Under the pieces are notes generated by a model. The model saw only the letters and a list, made by a program, of their open reading frames with translations, did no database searches and had not been told where the DNA came from. From Salinimicrobium soli (lineage in GTDB: Bacteria; Bacteroidota; Bacteroidia; Flavobacteriales; Flavobacteriaceae), in contig NZ_JBLUWW010000001.1 of assembly GCF_048323655.1 (NCBI RefSeq), positions 310,001 through 374,000 on the forward strand: a DNA stretch of 64,000 nucleotides, read 5' to 3'. The position numbers and the translations under genes are program-made. Each line of letters opens with the position of its first letter. The first letter of the stretch is position 1. Positions 43,498 to 51,623 of this stretch are shown here, in pieces.

Positions 43498-44841
43498 TTA
43501 TACCACTCCCTGTGCTAACATGGCATCGGCAACTTTTACGAAACCTGCAATGTTTGCTCCTTTTACGTAGTCAACATATCCACCTTCTTCAGTTCCGTAT
43601 TTAACGCACTGTTCGTGGATGTCATTCATGATCTGGTGCAGCTTGGCATCAACTTCTTCTGAAGTCCAGTTCAATCTCAATGAGTTTTGAGACATTTCAA
43701 GACCTGAAGTAGCAACACCTCCCGCGTTTGAAGCTTTACCCGGAGAGAAAAGGATCTTCGCATCCTGGAAAACAGCAATAGCGTCAGGAGTACAAGGCAT
43801 ATTAGCACCTTCACCCACACAGATACAACCATTTTTCACAAGTGCCTTAGCATCGTCTTCATTCAACTCATTTTGAGTTGCACAAGGAAGAGCTACATCA
43901 CACTTCACATTCCATGGAGTTTCTCCTTCGAAATATTTCGCATTTGGATATTTATCCAAATATTCTTTGATCCTTCCCCTTCTTTCGTTCTTCAACTCCA
44001 TTACAAAACCTAGTTTTTCAGCATAGATTCCTTCTTCATCAAGGATGTATCCTGAAGAGTCTGAAAGGGTCACAACCTTACCACCCATTTGTGCAACTTT
44101 TTCAGCAGCAAACTGAGCTACGTTTCCGGAACCGGAGATAACCACCGTTTTTCCTTTGATGGAATCACCCTTGGTCTTCATCATGTTTTCAGCGAAGTAT
44201 ACGTTTCCGTAGCCGGTTGCCTCAGGACGGATCAAGGATCCTCCGTAAGACATTCCTTTTCCGGTCAATACTCCTGTGAATTCGTTGCGAAGTCTCTTAT
44301 ATTGTCCATACAGGTATCCAATTTCACGGCCACCAACTCCAATATCTCCCGCAGGGACATCAGTATCGGCACCAATGTGACGCTGTAGCTCGGTCATGAA
44401 GCTCTGACAGAAATTCATCACTTCGTTGTCAGATTTACCTTTTGGGTCAAAATCTGACCCTCCTTTTCCACCACCCATAGGCAGTGTAGTAAGGCTGTTC
44501 TTAAATACCTGCTCAAAAGCGAGGAATTTAAGAATGCTCAGGTTCACAGAGGGGTGAAAACGCAAACCGCCTTTGTAAGGCCCAATAGCAGAGTTCATTT
44601 GAATTCTGAATCCACGGTTCACCTGTACTTCTCCATTGTCATCTACCCATGGCACACGGAACATGATCACTCTTTCCGGCTCCACCATACGCTCTAACAA
44701 CTTCTTGTTCTGGTATTTTTTATTTTTTTCAATGAAAGGAATTACTGTCTCTGCAACTTCATGAACAGCCTGTAAAAATTCAGGTTCATGACTATTTCTT
44801 TTAGAAACGGTATCTAGAAATTCTTGTACATTTTTTTCCAT
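43498..44841 (-). CDS. gdhA: NADP-type glutamate dehydrogenase
   Basis: 447 residues, the hexameric 'small' GDH that aminates 2-oxoglutarate to glutamate. Family landmarks: GPYKGGLRFHPSVNLSILKFLAFEQ, LPMGGGKGGSDFDPKGKSD (catalytic Lys region), DTDVPAGDIGVGGREIGY, Rossmann VVISGSGNVAQFAAEKV, and CATQNELNEDDAKAL. Cytosolic; NADP preference is inferred from family, not from a diagnostic residue. A -7 box (44890-44897) lies 48 bases upstream and a strong terminator follows, so it is monocistronic. Confidence 0.96.
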   Translation of the reverse strand: MEKNVQEFLDTVSKRNSHEPEFLQAVHEVAETVIPFIEKNKKYQNKKLLERMVEPERVIMFRVPWVDDNGEVQVNRGFRIQMNSAIGPYKGGLRFHPSVNLSILKFLAFEQVFKNSLTTLPMGGGKGGSDFDPKGKSDNEVMNFCQSFMTELQRHIGADTDVPAGDIGVGGREIGYLYGQYKRLRNEFTGVLTGKGMSYGGSLIRPEATGYGNVYFAENMMKTKGDSIKGKTVVISGSGNVAQFAAEKVAQMGGKVVTLSDSSGYILDEEGIYAEKLGFVMELKNERRGRIKEYLDKYPNAKYFEGETPWNVKCDVALPCATQNELNEDDAKALVKNGCICVGEGANMPCTPDAIAVFQDAKILFSPGKASNAGGVATSGLEMSQNSLRLNWTSEEVDAKLHQIMNDIHEQCVKYGTEEGGYVDYVKGANIAGFVKVADAMLAQGVV

Positions 44842-44889
44842 AGTTTCGGCTAAATTTATTTTAACGAAAACGTTTTATACGATTCGGTG

Positions 44890-44897
44890 CAAATATA
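44890..44897 (-). promoter_or_regulatory. -7 box for gdhA
   Basis: Minus strand TATATTTG, exact TAnnTTTG; predicted leader of about 45 bases before the ATG at 44841. No matching -33 TTTG seen. Confidence 0.5.
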
Positions 44898-44997
44898 CAG
44901 ATTCCCTAAAAAACGGGGGTTATAATTTTAATATTCCTTTTTTATTTCCATAATTTCTGACAGGCCAATAATTCAGGCTTTCTTTAGCTATAATTTA

Positions 44998-45005
44998 TAT
45001 ATTTG
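44998..45005 (+). promoter_or_regulatory. -7 box abutting the 45011 gene (leaderless candidate)
   Basis: TATATTTG, exact consensus, ending 5 bases before the ATG at 45011. Either the mRNA is almost leaderless or translation starts at a later ATG (45026). Confidence 0.55.
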
Positions 45006-45010
45006 CTAAG

Positions 45011-45802
45011 ATGCCACCAACGCTTATGAGCAACATTTCCAAATCTTTAATGCTGGGTTTTTTCCTTTTTCTCTTCGGAAGGGCCGTGACCTTTGCACAA
45101 GTTGGATTGGTAGCACAGGAGATTGGAATTGTAGGCGGACCGGTAGCTTACTACACCGATTACGGACTCCGATATAATTTAGAGACTAACACCTCCAATT
45201 CCGGGGTGGGAATCGGATTGGTGTATTATCTGAACTTTGCCTATCGGGCAGATTGTAGCTGCTATACTCTGGACACTTATTTCAATGACCATTTCAAGAT
45301 AAGGGCAGAGATAGATTACCATTTTGGAGACCTTAATCATTTTGGCGAAACCTCCCGAAAGAACAATGAAGGCGGAAAGCAGTTGCGGGCCATGGTAGGA
45401 AATATAAAGACTTTTGAAATCGGCGCCCATCTGGAATACTACCCATTAAGCATCAGGGACTATACGGCTTTTGCTTATCCTGTTTCTCCCTTTGTGAGCC
45501 TGGGAGCTAATTTTGTAGGTTACGACCCGTACACCTATTCCACACTTGGTCCTCTGGAAGACAATCTTTTTCACACCTTTAAGGGAGGCGTGCAGCAAGA
45601 AGCCGGTTCTACCTGGTCAATTGTCCTGGGAGCCGGGGTCCGGTACCGTTTAGACCGGGTGAGCGACCTGGTGATGAACCTGCAGTGGCGTTATTACGAC
45701 ACCGACTGGATGGACGGCCTCAACCATGACAATCCACAGAACAAATACAATGATATGATGTTCTGGCTTAATGTGGGTTACATCTACTATCTGAATTTCT
45801 AA
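45011..45802 (+). CDS. Outer-membrane beta-barrel protein (THC0290_0291-like family)
   Basis: 263 residues with signal peptide (SLMLGFFLFLFGRAVTFAQ). The mature protein opens QVGLVAQEIGIVGGPVAYYTDYG, then alternates aromatic strands with a DCSCYTLDTYFNDHFKIRAE block and ends in NVGYIYYLNF with terminal Phe, as outer-membrane barrels do. I recognise it as the Flavobacteriia family labelled THC0290_0291; no function is known to me. The start is ambiguous: ATG at 45011 gives a leaderless message from the -7 box at 44998-45005, ATG at 45026 a short leader. A shared terminator separates it from the convergent metB-like gene. Confidence 0.7.
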   Translation: MPPTLMSNISKSLMLGFFLFLFGRAVTFAQVGLVAQEIGIVGGPVAYYTDYGLRYNLETNTSNSGVGIGLVYYLNFAYRADCSCYTLDTYFNDHFKIRAEIDYHFGDLNHFGETSRKNNEGGKQLRAMVGNIKTFEIGAHLEYYPLSIRDYTAFAYPVSPFVSLGANFVGYDPYTYSTLGPLEDNLFHTFKGGVQQEAGSTWSIVLGAGVRYRLDRVSDLVMNLQWRYYDTDWMDGLNHDNPQNKYNDMMFWLNVGYIYYLNF

Positions 45803-45813
45803 ATTTTGTGCAT

Positions 45814-45843
45814 AAAAAAAGGCTTCGAAAAAGCCCTTTTTTA
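45814..45843. terminator. Bidirectional terminator between 45011 gene and metB
   Basis: GGCTT (45821-45825) pairs with AAGCC (45831-45835), flanked by an A-run on the left and a T-run on the right that extend the stem and serve both convergent genes. Confidence 0.7.
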
Positions 45844-45858
45844 GTATCCTGTTCCACG

Positions 45859-47001
45859 CTATCCCAAAGCTTGTTTTAGATCATTGATAAGATCTTCCTC
45901 ATCTTCAATTCCCACACTCAGTCGGATCAGGGAATCAACAATTCCTGTCTTTGCTCTCTCTTCCTTCGGAATGGAAGCGTGAGTCATACTGGCCGGATGT
46001 CCTGCCAGGGACTCTACTCCGCCTAAAGATTCAGCAAGAGTGAAAATCTGAAGCTTTTCTACCACCTGTACAGCGCTTTCCAAAGTTCCTTCAGCAGTAG
46101 TGAAAGAGATCATTCCGCCGAAACCTTTCATTTGTTTTTTGGCCACCTCGTGGTTAGGATGATCTTCAAAGCCCGGCCAGTAAACTTTATCTACTTTTGG
46201 ATGGTTTTTCAGAAATTCAGCTACGGCCGCACCATTCTCGCAATGTCTTTGCATTCTAATATGCAGGGTCTTAATTCCGCGAAGCACAAGGAAACTATCC
46301 ATAGGTCCACAAATTGCGCCACTGGCATTCTGAATAAAATGAAGTTTTTCAGCCAGCTCCTGATCCTTCACCACGAGGCTTCCCATCACCACATCACTGT
46401 GCCCGCCGAGATATTTAGTGGCGCTGTGCATAACAATATCTGCCCCCAGCTCTAATGGCTGCTGTAGATAAGCCGTGGCAAAAGTGTTATCTACTGCCAA
46501 TAGAAGATTGTGTTTTTTTGCAATTTTTGAAACCGCTTCAATGTCTATAATATTCATCATTGGGTTGGTAGGCGTCTCTATCCAGATCAATTTTGTATTC
46601 TCATTAATGGAATCTTCAATTCTGCCTGCATCCCGCATTCCCACAAAATGAAATTTGATCCCCAGGTTTTCAAAGATCTTTGTAAATAAACGATAAGATC
46701 CTCCGTAAAGATCATTGGTGGAAATGATCTCGTCACTCGGTTTGAACAATTTCATCACCGCATCAATCGCAGCGAGGCCGGAACTAAAAGCGAGGCCGAA
46801 ATTGCCATTTTCAATACTGGCCAAAGCATTTTGCAGCGCAGAACGGGTGGGATTTCCGCTGCGGGAATATTCAAAACCCTTATGTCCTCCCGGGGTAGAT
46901 TGCTTGTAAGTACTGGTTTGATATATTGGCGGCATTACTGCTCCATAAGCCGGATCTGTATTCTCCTGCCCGCCGTGGATAGTCTTAGTATTGAATTTCA
47001 T
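45859..47001 (-). CDS. Cystathionine gamma-synthase-type PLP enzyme
   Basis: 380 residues from the ATG at 47001. Cys/Met-metabolism PLP family: KTIHGGQENTDPAYGAVMPPIYQTSTY at the N-terminus, EYSRSGNPTR, GLAAIDAVMKL, DLYGGSYRLF, VDNTFATAYLQQPLELGAD and the PLP-Lys motif HSATKYLGGHSDVVMG. Near the C-terminus AESLGGVESLAGHPASMTHASIP. Homologues act as cystathionine gamma-synthase (metB) or gamma-lyase; motifs alone do not decide, so the direction in transsulfuration is open. An upstream extension of the frame exists but lacks family similarity and would include the promoter. Its promoter is interlocked with that of the divergent lipoprotein gene. Confidence 0.9.
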   Translation of the reverse strand: MKFNTKTIHGGQENTDPAYGAVMPPIYQTSTYKQSTPGGHKGFEYSRSGNPTRSALQNALASIENGNFGLAFSSGLAAIDAVMKLFKPSDEIISTNDLYGGSYRLFTKIFENLGIKFHFVGMRDAGRIEDSINENTKLIWIETPTNPMMNIIDIEAVSKIAKKHNLLLAVDNTFATAYLQQPLELGADIVMHSATKYLGGHSDVVMGSLVVKDQELAEKLHFIQNASGAICGPMDSFLVLRGIKTLHIRMQRHCENGAAVAEFLKNHPKVDKVYWPGFEDHPNHEVAKKQMKGFGGMISFTTAEGTLESAVQVVEKLQIFTLAESLGGVESLAGHPASMTHASIPKEERAKTGIVDSLIRLSVGIEDEEDLINDLKQALG

Positions 47002-47022
47002 TTTTCCGAAATTTTTAAGACA

Positions 47023-47054
47023 CAAATGTAGAGTTCGCTTTGGGCAATCCCAAA
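47023..47054 (-). promoter_or_regulatory. Promoter of the metB-type gene
   Basis: Minus strand: -7 TACATTTG (47023-47030) and -33 TTTG (47051-47054), 20 bases apart, both exact. The -7 box ends 21 bases before the ATG at 47001. Confidence 0.75.
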
Positions 47055-47070
47055 ATAGCATGTACCTTTC
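47039..47070 (+). promoter_or_regulatory. Divergent promoter of the DUF4163/DUF3298 lipoprotein
   Basis: Plus strand: -33 TTTG (47039-47042) and -7 TACCTTTC (47063-47070, last base off consensus), 20 bases apart; the -7 box ends 28 bases before the ATG. It overlaps the opposite-strand metB promoter. Confidence 0.6.
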
Positions 47071-47098
47071 GTAACAGTTTAACACTCTAACCTCCCTT

Positions 47099-47863
47099 AT
47101 GTTTCGCAGATTCTCCCTGATCCTTTTGGCTCTCATTACTTTTTTGTCATGCCGGGAAGAAAAAAAGCCGGTAAAGACCTCCCTTCTTTTTGAAAAGGAA
47201 CAGATCATCAAAAGAACCGGTGAGAATTGTGACACTGCAGAATATGATTGTACGGTAATTTCCCTGGAGGTGGTAAAGGCAAAAGGCGCGCCCGAGATCT
47301 CCAAGGAGATCAACAGGAAACTGGAAGAGCATGTGATTGAATTGGTAAGCTCCGAAGAAGATCCACAAGTGTCAGATCTTGAAGAACTCAGCAATAATTT
47401 TATCCTGGACTACCGTTCAGCAGCCGAAAACTTTTCGGAAGAACCACCCTGGGAAGCGTATGTCAACGAAAATATCTACTCAAAAACTGAAAACCTGGTC
47501 TCCATTGGAATCACTACCGAGATCTTCAGCGGGGGAGCCCACGGATATAAGACCCTAACCTTTTTAAATTTCGATCCAAATACCGGAGAACTGTATTCCT
47601 CCAAAGATCTTTTTACTCCGGAATTTAAGACGTTCGTAGAGGAAAAATTCAGACAGGAACAGAATATCCCACAGGAAGAAAATATTAACAGCACCGGATT
47701 CTGGTTCAAAAATGACATTTTTAGACTCCCTTCGAATATTGGTTTTACCGAAGAAAATGTCATTCTTGTCTACAACTCCTATGAAATTGCTCCTTATTCA
47801 GCGGGAGATATTTATATGGAAATTCCTCTTGAAGAAGCAAGACCCTTCCTTAAGATTGAATAG
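47099..47863 (+). CDS. DUF4163/DUF3298 domain lipoprotein
   Basis: 254 residues. Lipoprotein signal RRFSLILLALITFLSCREEKK (L-S-C). The N-terminal half (CTVISLEVVKAKGAPEISKEINRKLEEHV) matches DUF4163 and the C-terminal half, with SIGITTEIFSGGAHGYKTLTFLNFDPNTGE and the acidic ENVILVYNSYEIAPYSAGDIYMEIPLEEA, matches DUF3298. The pair is common in envelope lipoproteins (RsiV-like fold); substrate or role is unknown. Divergent from the metB-type gene with overlapping promoters and followed 21 bases later by the ArsC-like gene. Confidence 0.85.
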   Translation: MFRRFSLILLALITFLSCREEKKPVKTSLLFEKEQIIKRTGENCDTAEYDCTVISLEVVKAKGAPEISKEINRKLEEHVIELVSSEEDPQVSDLEELSNNFILDYRSAAENFSEEPPWEAYVNENIYSKTENLVSIGITTEIFSGGAHGYKTLTFLNFDPNTGELYSSKDLFTPEFKTFVEEKFRQEQNIPQEENINSTGFWFKNDIFRLPSNIGFTEENVILVYNSYEIAPYSAGDIYMEIPLEEARPFLKIE

Positions 47864-47868
47864 TTTTG
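47861..47868 (+). promoter_or_regulatory. -7 box overlapping the lipoprotein stop codon
   Basis: TAGTTTTG, exact TAnnTTTG, shares its TAG with the stop of the 47099 gene and ends 16 bases before the ArsC-like ATG. It could give that gene its own transcript. Confidence 0.45.
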
Positions 47869-47884
47869 CAGAAAAATTTTCGGA

Positions 47885-48238
47885 ATGAAAAAGATCTACT
47901 ACCTCTCCACCTGTGACACCTGTAAAAGGATATTGAAAGAGCTGCAACCACCCGCTTCTTTTAGCCTTCAGGATATCAAAAAAGATCCGTTGACCGAACC
48001 GGAGCTGGAAGAGATGAAAAAGATTTCCGGAAGCTACGAGCACCTTTTTAGTAAAAGGGCCCGGCTTTACAAGGAAAGGGAGCTAAAAAATAAAGACCTT
48101 TCAGAACAGGACTATAAAACCCTTCTTCTCGAACATTATACTTTTTTAAAAAGGCCTGTGATCATCAACGGGCAGGAGATCTTTATTGGAAACTCAAAAA
48201 AGACGGTAGAAGCAGCCAAAAAGTCGATGCATGAATAA
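47885..48238 (+). CDS. ArsC/Spx-like (arsenate reductase family) protein
   Basis: 117 residues. Thioredoxin-like ArsC fold: YLSTCDTCKRILKEL with a C-x-x-C, a helical insert PLTEPELEEMKKISGSYEHLFSKRARLY, and FLKRPVIINGQEIFIGNS with the cis-Pro and Arg typical of the family. True glutaredoxin-dependent arsenate reductases have C-x5-R; this protein is nearer the YffB/Spx side, so a redox or regulatory role is as likely as arsenate reduction. No ars genes nearby. The next gene begins within its last eight bases, indicating cotranscription. Cytosolic. Confidence 0.83.
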   Translation: MKKIYYLSTCDTCKRILKELQPPASFSLQDIKKDPLTEPELEEMKKISGSYEHLFSKRARLYKERELKNKDLSEQDYKTLLLEHYTFLKRPVIINGQEIFIGNSKKTVEAAKKSMHE

Positions 48239-49124
48239 AAGATTACTGGCGATCCTGGCGGCTACAGCTGCCAGCACTATCTATGGGATCAACCATACGG
48301 TAGCCAAGAATCTAATGCCGGAGTATATTCAGCCTTTTGGCTTCATTCTGCTAAGGGTGGTGGGTGCCGCCATTCTTTTTTGGCTCATTAGTTTCTGGGG
48401 ACCAAAGGAAAAGATCGCGACCAGTGACTGGCCGCGCATCCTGGGCTGTACGATATTTGGGATGGTGATCAACATGCTCCTTTTCTTTAAAGGCTTGAGT
48501 ATGACCACCCCAATTAATAGTTCCGTGATAATAACTATTACCCCAATACTGGTCCTTATACTGGCAGCTGTTTTGATCAGGGAGAGAATTACTGTATTAA
48601 AGACAGCGGGAATAATTATCGGGTTGGCAGGAGCTGTTTCACTTATACTATTCGGCAAGGAACAAACCTTTAACGCACCCAATATTCCATTGGGGAATCT
48701 ATTAGTTATCGTGAACGCCTTCTCCTACGGACTTTACCTCATCCTGGTGAAACCGCTAACCTCAAAATACCATCCCTTCACCATAATGAAGTGGCTATTT
48801 TTGTTGGCAGTGATTATCAATTTACCTCTTACCCTGAATGAATTCCTTGAGGTGGAGTGGACATCCCTTTCTCCTGAAGTTATGGGACGAATGGCTTTTG
48901 TAGTGGTGGGAACCACATTTTTGACCTACCTACTCAATGTTTTTGCCCTGCGACAGTTAAGCGCGGCTACCATTAGCGCTTTTATATACCTGCAACCCCT
49001 GATAGCAATAATTTATGCTGTGGCCACAGGAGCAGACACTCTTAATCTCACCAAAATAGCCGCTGCCATACTTGTTTTTGCAGGTGTGTATATGGTCACC
49101 CGAAAACCTAAACCTGTAGTTTAA
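48231..49124 (+). CDS. DMT-family (EamA) transporter
   Basis: 297 residues, ten predicted transmembrane helices in two EamA repeats (about 5-135 and 150-290). Repeat signatures are RVVGAAILFWLISFW ... NSSVIITITPILVLILAAVLIRERIT and the second-half LSAATISAFIYLQPLIAIIYAVATG. Drug/metabolite exporters of this kind move amino acids, purines or other small molecules; the substrate cannot be read from sequence. Inner membrane. The ATG overlaps the end of the ArsC-like gene by eight bases, and its stop overlaps the convergent thioesterase gene by four. Confidence 0.92.
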   Translation: MNKRLLAILAATAASTIYGINHTVAKNLMPEYIQPFGFILLRVVGAAILFWLISFWGPKEKIATSDWPRILGCTIFGMVINMLLFFKGLSMTTPINSSVIITITPILVLILAAVLIRERITVLKTAGIIIGLAGAVSLILFGKEQTFNAPNIPLGNLLVIVNAFSYGLYLILVKPLTSKYHPFTIMKWLFLLAVIINLPLTLNEFLEVEWTSLSPEVMGRMAFVVVGTTFLTYLLNVFALRQLSAATISAFIYLQPLIAIIYAVATGADTLNLTKIAAAILVFAGVYMVTRKPKPVV

Positions 49125-49594
49125 AGATCTTTTGGCTTTTTCCCGAACTTTCGGGTATCTTCTTTTGTTATGATCCTGAAATCCTGAACATGTTGAAGCC
49201 TGTTGAGGTTCTCAAAAAGGTCTTTTGGAAGACCGGTAAGTTTTCTTTCTTTTAGATCTATCCAACCTCCCATCATTTCACAACTGGCAAAATTGCGGCC
49301 TTTATGGTCGTAAAAGTCATGCACGAACTCAAAATACATTCCGTCCTCTGAAAGCCCCTTTAGCTGAAGGGTAACAGTCACCGGTTTTCCGGCAAAAACT
49401 TCCTTGAAATAATAAATGTGTTCAAAAAATACGACAGGCCCCAGGTTGTGCTTCGCCATTTCCTGATACCCAAAACCGTTTTCCATGAGGAATGACATTC
49501 GGGTGTGGCTCATAAAATTAATATAAGCCGTATTTGCCAGGTGACGGTTGGCATCAATATCACTCCATCGTATATCGAACTCTTTCTTGTACAT
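49121..49594 (-). CDS. Hotdog-fold acyl-CoA thioesterase
   Basis: 157 residues from the ATG at 49594. 4HBT/YbgC-like hotdog fold: EFDIRWSDIDANRHLANTAYINFMSHTRMSF has the D-x-N-xH catalytic-loop arrangement (IDANRHLAN), followed by HIYYFKEVFAGKPVTVTLQL and the long helix-strand FEFVHDFYDHKGRNFASCEMMGGWID. Hydrolyses acyl-CoA thioesters; chain preference unknown. Cytosolic. Divergent from the YheT-like hydrolase across a 94-base AT-rich gap in which I see no exact promoter box. Confidence 0.85.
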   Translation of the reverse strand: MYKKEFDIRWSDIDANRHLANTAYINFMSHTRMSFLMENGFGYQEMAKHNLGPVVFFEHIYYFKEVFAGKPVTVTLQLKGLSEDGMYFEFVHDFYDHKGRNFASCEMMGGWIDLKERKLTGLPKDLFENLNRLQHVQDFRIITKEDTRKFGKKPKDL

Positions 49595-49688
49595 ATTCAA
49601 ATTTTGGCGTAAAATTACAAATAATTATTATGCATGCATAGTATAATTTCCTAAGTTGCCGCTCCGGAAATTTAATGATGAAAAGCAC

Positions 49689-50642
49689 ATGCCGTTAGTT
49701 GAAAGCCATTACGAACCCTCCCTTATCTTTAGAAATTACCATTTCTCCACAGTTTATGCTGCCGTTTTTCGAAAGATGGACCATCCCCAAAAAAGAGAAC
49801 GGTTGGAACTTAAGGAAGGAGATTTTATCGATCTGGACTGGAGTTTTTCCGAAGAAAAAAGCGAAAAGCTTTTGATCCTGCTCCACGGATTGGAAGGGAG
49901 CGCGCAAAGACCTTATATGACAGGAACAGCCAAACTCTTCACGCAGAATGGTTGGGACGTACTGGCAGTGAATTTTAGAGGCTGCGGCGGGGAACTCAAC
50001 CGACTTTTCCGCTCTTACCATGCGGGTGCCACAGACGACCTGAGGCAGGTAATTGAACATGTAAAGCCTCGCTATCCCACCATTGCCCTAAATGGCTTTA
50101 GCCTGGGCGGAAACCTTCTGCTGAAATATTTGGGAGAAGAAAAAAATCTTCCCGAAGAGATCAAAGCTGCCGTAGCAATATCCGTCCCTTGTGATCTTCA
50201 CGGTTCACTCATGGAGATCCAGCAATTGCGGAATATGCTCTATGAAAAAAGATTTCTGCGGAGTTTAAAGGCGCACCTGTTGGCGCGACATGAGAAATTC
50301 CCGAATAAGATCACCAAAGAAGAGATCGCCTCCTGTGACAATCTTTTGGCAGTTGATGAACTCTACACCAGTAAGGCGCACGGTTTTGAGAATGCATTGG
50401 ACTATTACAAAAAGAACAGTTCTTTGCAGTTCCTCCCAAATATTTCAATTCCCACTCTTTTGATCAATGCCCGCAACGACGGATTCCTTTCTGAAAAGTC
50501 CTATCCTGTAGAGGTTGCAGAGAAAAATTCGGATTTCTTTCTGGAGATGCCAAAATATGGAGGTCATGTAGGTTTCATTCAAAACGGTCCATATACCTAC
50601 AACGAAGAGCGGACCCTGGAATTCCTTTCCTCCCAAACCTAA
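49689..50642 (+). CDS. YheT-family alpha/beta hydrolase
   Basis: 317 residues from the ATG at 49689. Serine hydrolase fold: oxyanion-side LLILLHGLEGSAQRPYM, nucleophile elbow ALNGFSLGGNLLLKYLG (G-x-S-x-G), acidic residue in LINARNDGFLS and the catalytic His in YGGHVGFI. This order and the NFRGCGGE motif mark the YheT/ABHD1-3 branch, predicted esterases of unknown substrate. Cytosolic. A TTG start at 49656 is possible but less likely. Stands alone. Confidence 0.9.
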   Translation: MPLVESHYEPSLIFRNYHFSTVYAAVFRKMDHPQKRERLELKEGDFIDLDWSFSEEKSEKLLILLHGLEGSAQRPYMTGTAKLFTQNGWDVLAVNFRGCGGELNRLFRSYHAGATDDLRQVIEHVKPRYPTIALNGFSLGGNLLLKYLGEEKNLPEEIKAAVAISVPCDLHGSLMEIQQLRNMLYEKRFLRSLKAHLLARHEKFPNKITKEEIASCDNLLAVDELYTSKAHGFENALDYYKKNSSLQFLPNISIPTLLINARNDGFLSEKSYPVEVAEKNSDFFLEMPKYGGHVGFIQNGPYTYNEERTLEFLSSQT

Positions 50643-50707
50643 AAAAATGCTAAACCACGGTTAAAATAGCAGCAGGGACAGCAAATATGCTTTAAATTAG
50701 TTCAAGC

Positions 50708-51553
50708 ATGACGGCCACTCCCGACAAAGAACATATAGCCAAGGTACGCTCAGCCGGATTTTTTATGAAAGGTCTGGTGTACATTCTAGTGGGTGTACTC
50801 ACCTTTATGGCCGCTTTTGGTTTGGGTGGGGATGTTACCAGTACAGATGGAGTGATCAGGTTTTTACTATCCTTACCGTTGGGTAAGATCCTGGTGGGCA
50901 TTGTTGCATTAGGACTGTTTGCATACACTCTGTGGCGACTGGCACAAATGTGGTTACGACCCAAGAAAAAAGGCAGCAAAAAACCCGAAGGTTGGAAAGG
51001 ACTTTTTACGAGGTTCAGATATTTATATTCTGCAATTTTCTATGCCCTTATAGCTTATTCATTTGCCAAACCCCTTATCAAAGATCTAATGGGTCATGAA
51101 CACGCAGGAGCGCCTTCAGAAGGGAATGAGAAACAGGAGGCTGCACTTGGGGAAATTCTTAGTCATGACTGGGGAGTGATCCTCATATGGGCGCTGGCTA
51201 TAATTGTGGCTGCACAGGCCATTTGGCAGTTTCGGCTTGCTTACACTGCACGGTTCATGAAAAAGATCGACAAGTTTCCAGATCTAAAACATGAATACGA
51301 ATTCATCCGGAAGTCGGGTAGATTTGGATATGCTGCCCGCGGAGTCGTATTCGGAATTATCTCTTTTTTTCTGGTCAAAGTCATCCTTCAGCACAACGCG
51401 CAGGTATATAAAGGAACAGAGGGAGCTTTGCAGTATTTGCTCAGCTTCTCCTACGGCTCCTGGTTATTGGGTGCTACAGCAACCGGGCTAATAGGTTACG
51501 GCATTTTCAATATGATGGTGGCCCGTCACGCACAACTCACCAGAATTCAGTGA
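50708..51553 (+). CDS. DUF1206 membrane protein
   Basis: 281 residues with six transmembrane helices arranged as three two-helix DUF1206 repeats: AKVRSAGFFMKGLVYILVGVLTF, FTRFRYLYSAIFYALIAYSFA and IRKSGRFGYAARGVVFGIISFF, each starting with a Gly/Arg-rich turn and ending W-x-LG-x-G-L-x-GYG-like. Inner membrane; function unknown. A near-match -7 box TAAATTAG (50693-50700) ends 7 bases before the ATG. Stands alone ahead of the yicC promoter. Confidence 0.88.
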   Translation: MTATPDKEHIAKVRSAGFFMKGLVYILVGVLTFMAAFGLGGDVTSTDGVIRFLLSLPLGKILVGIVALGLFAYTLWRLAQMWLRPKKKGSKKPEGWKGLFTRFRYLYSAIFYALIAYSFAKPLIKDLMGHEHAGAPSEGNEKQEAALGEILSHDWGVILIWALAIIVAAQAIWQFRLAYTARFMKKIDKFPDLKHEYEFIRKSGRFGYAARGVVFGIISFFLVKVILQHNAQVYKGTEGALQYLLSFSYGSWLLGATATGLIGYGIFNMMVARHAQLTRIQ

Positions 51554-51572
51554 CCAAAAAGCAGGCGGCCTC

Positions 51573-51602
51573 TTTGCACTGCTTCAGAAATCCTTATCTT
51601 TG
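51573..51602 (+). promoter_or_regulatory. Promoter of the yicC-gmk-nadD operon
   Basis: -33 TTTG (51573-51576) and -7 TATCTTTG (51595-51602), 18 bases apart, both exact. The -7 box ends 21 bases before the yicC ATG. Confidence 0.8.
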
Positions 51603-51623
51603 GGCAATTATTAAAACTCAAGC

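Noticed and set aside
47002..47394. Upstream in-frame extension of the metB-type gene
   Set aside because: The extension has low-complexity Ser-rich sequence, lacks family similarity, spans the promoter pair and overlaps the divergent lipoprotein gene.
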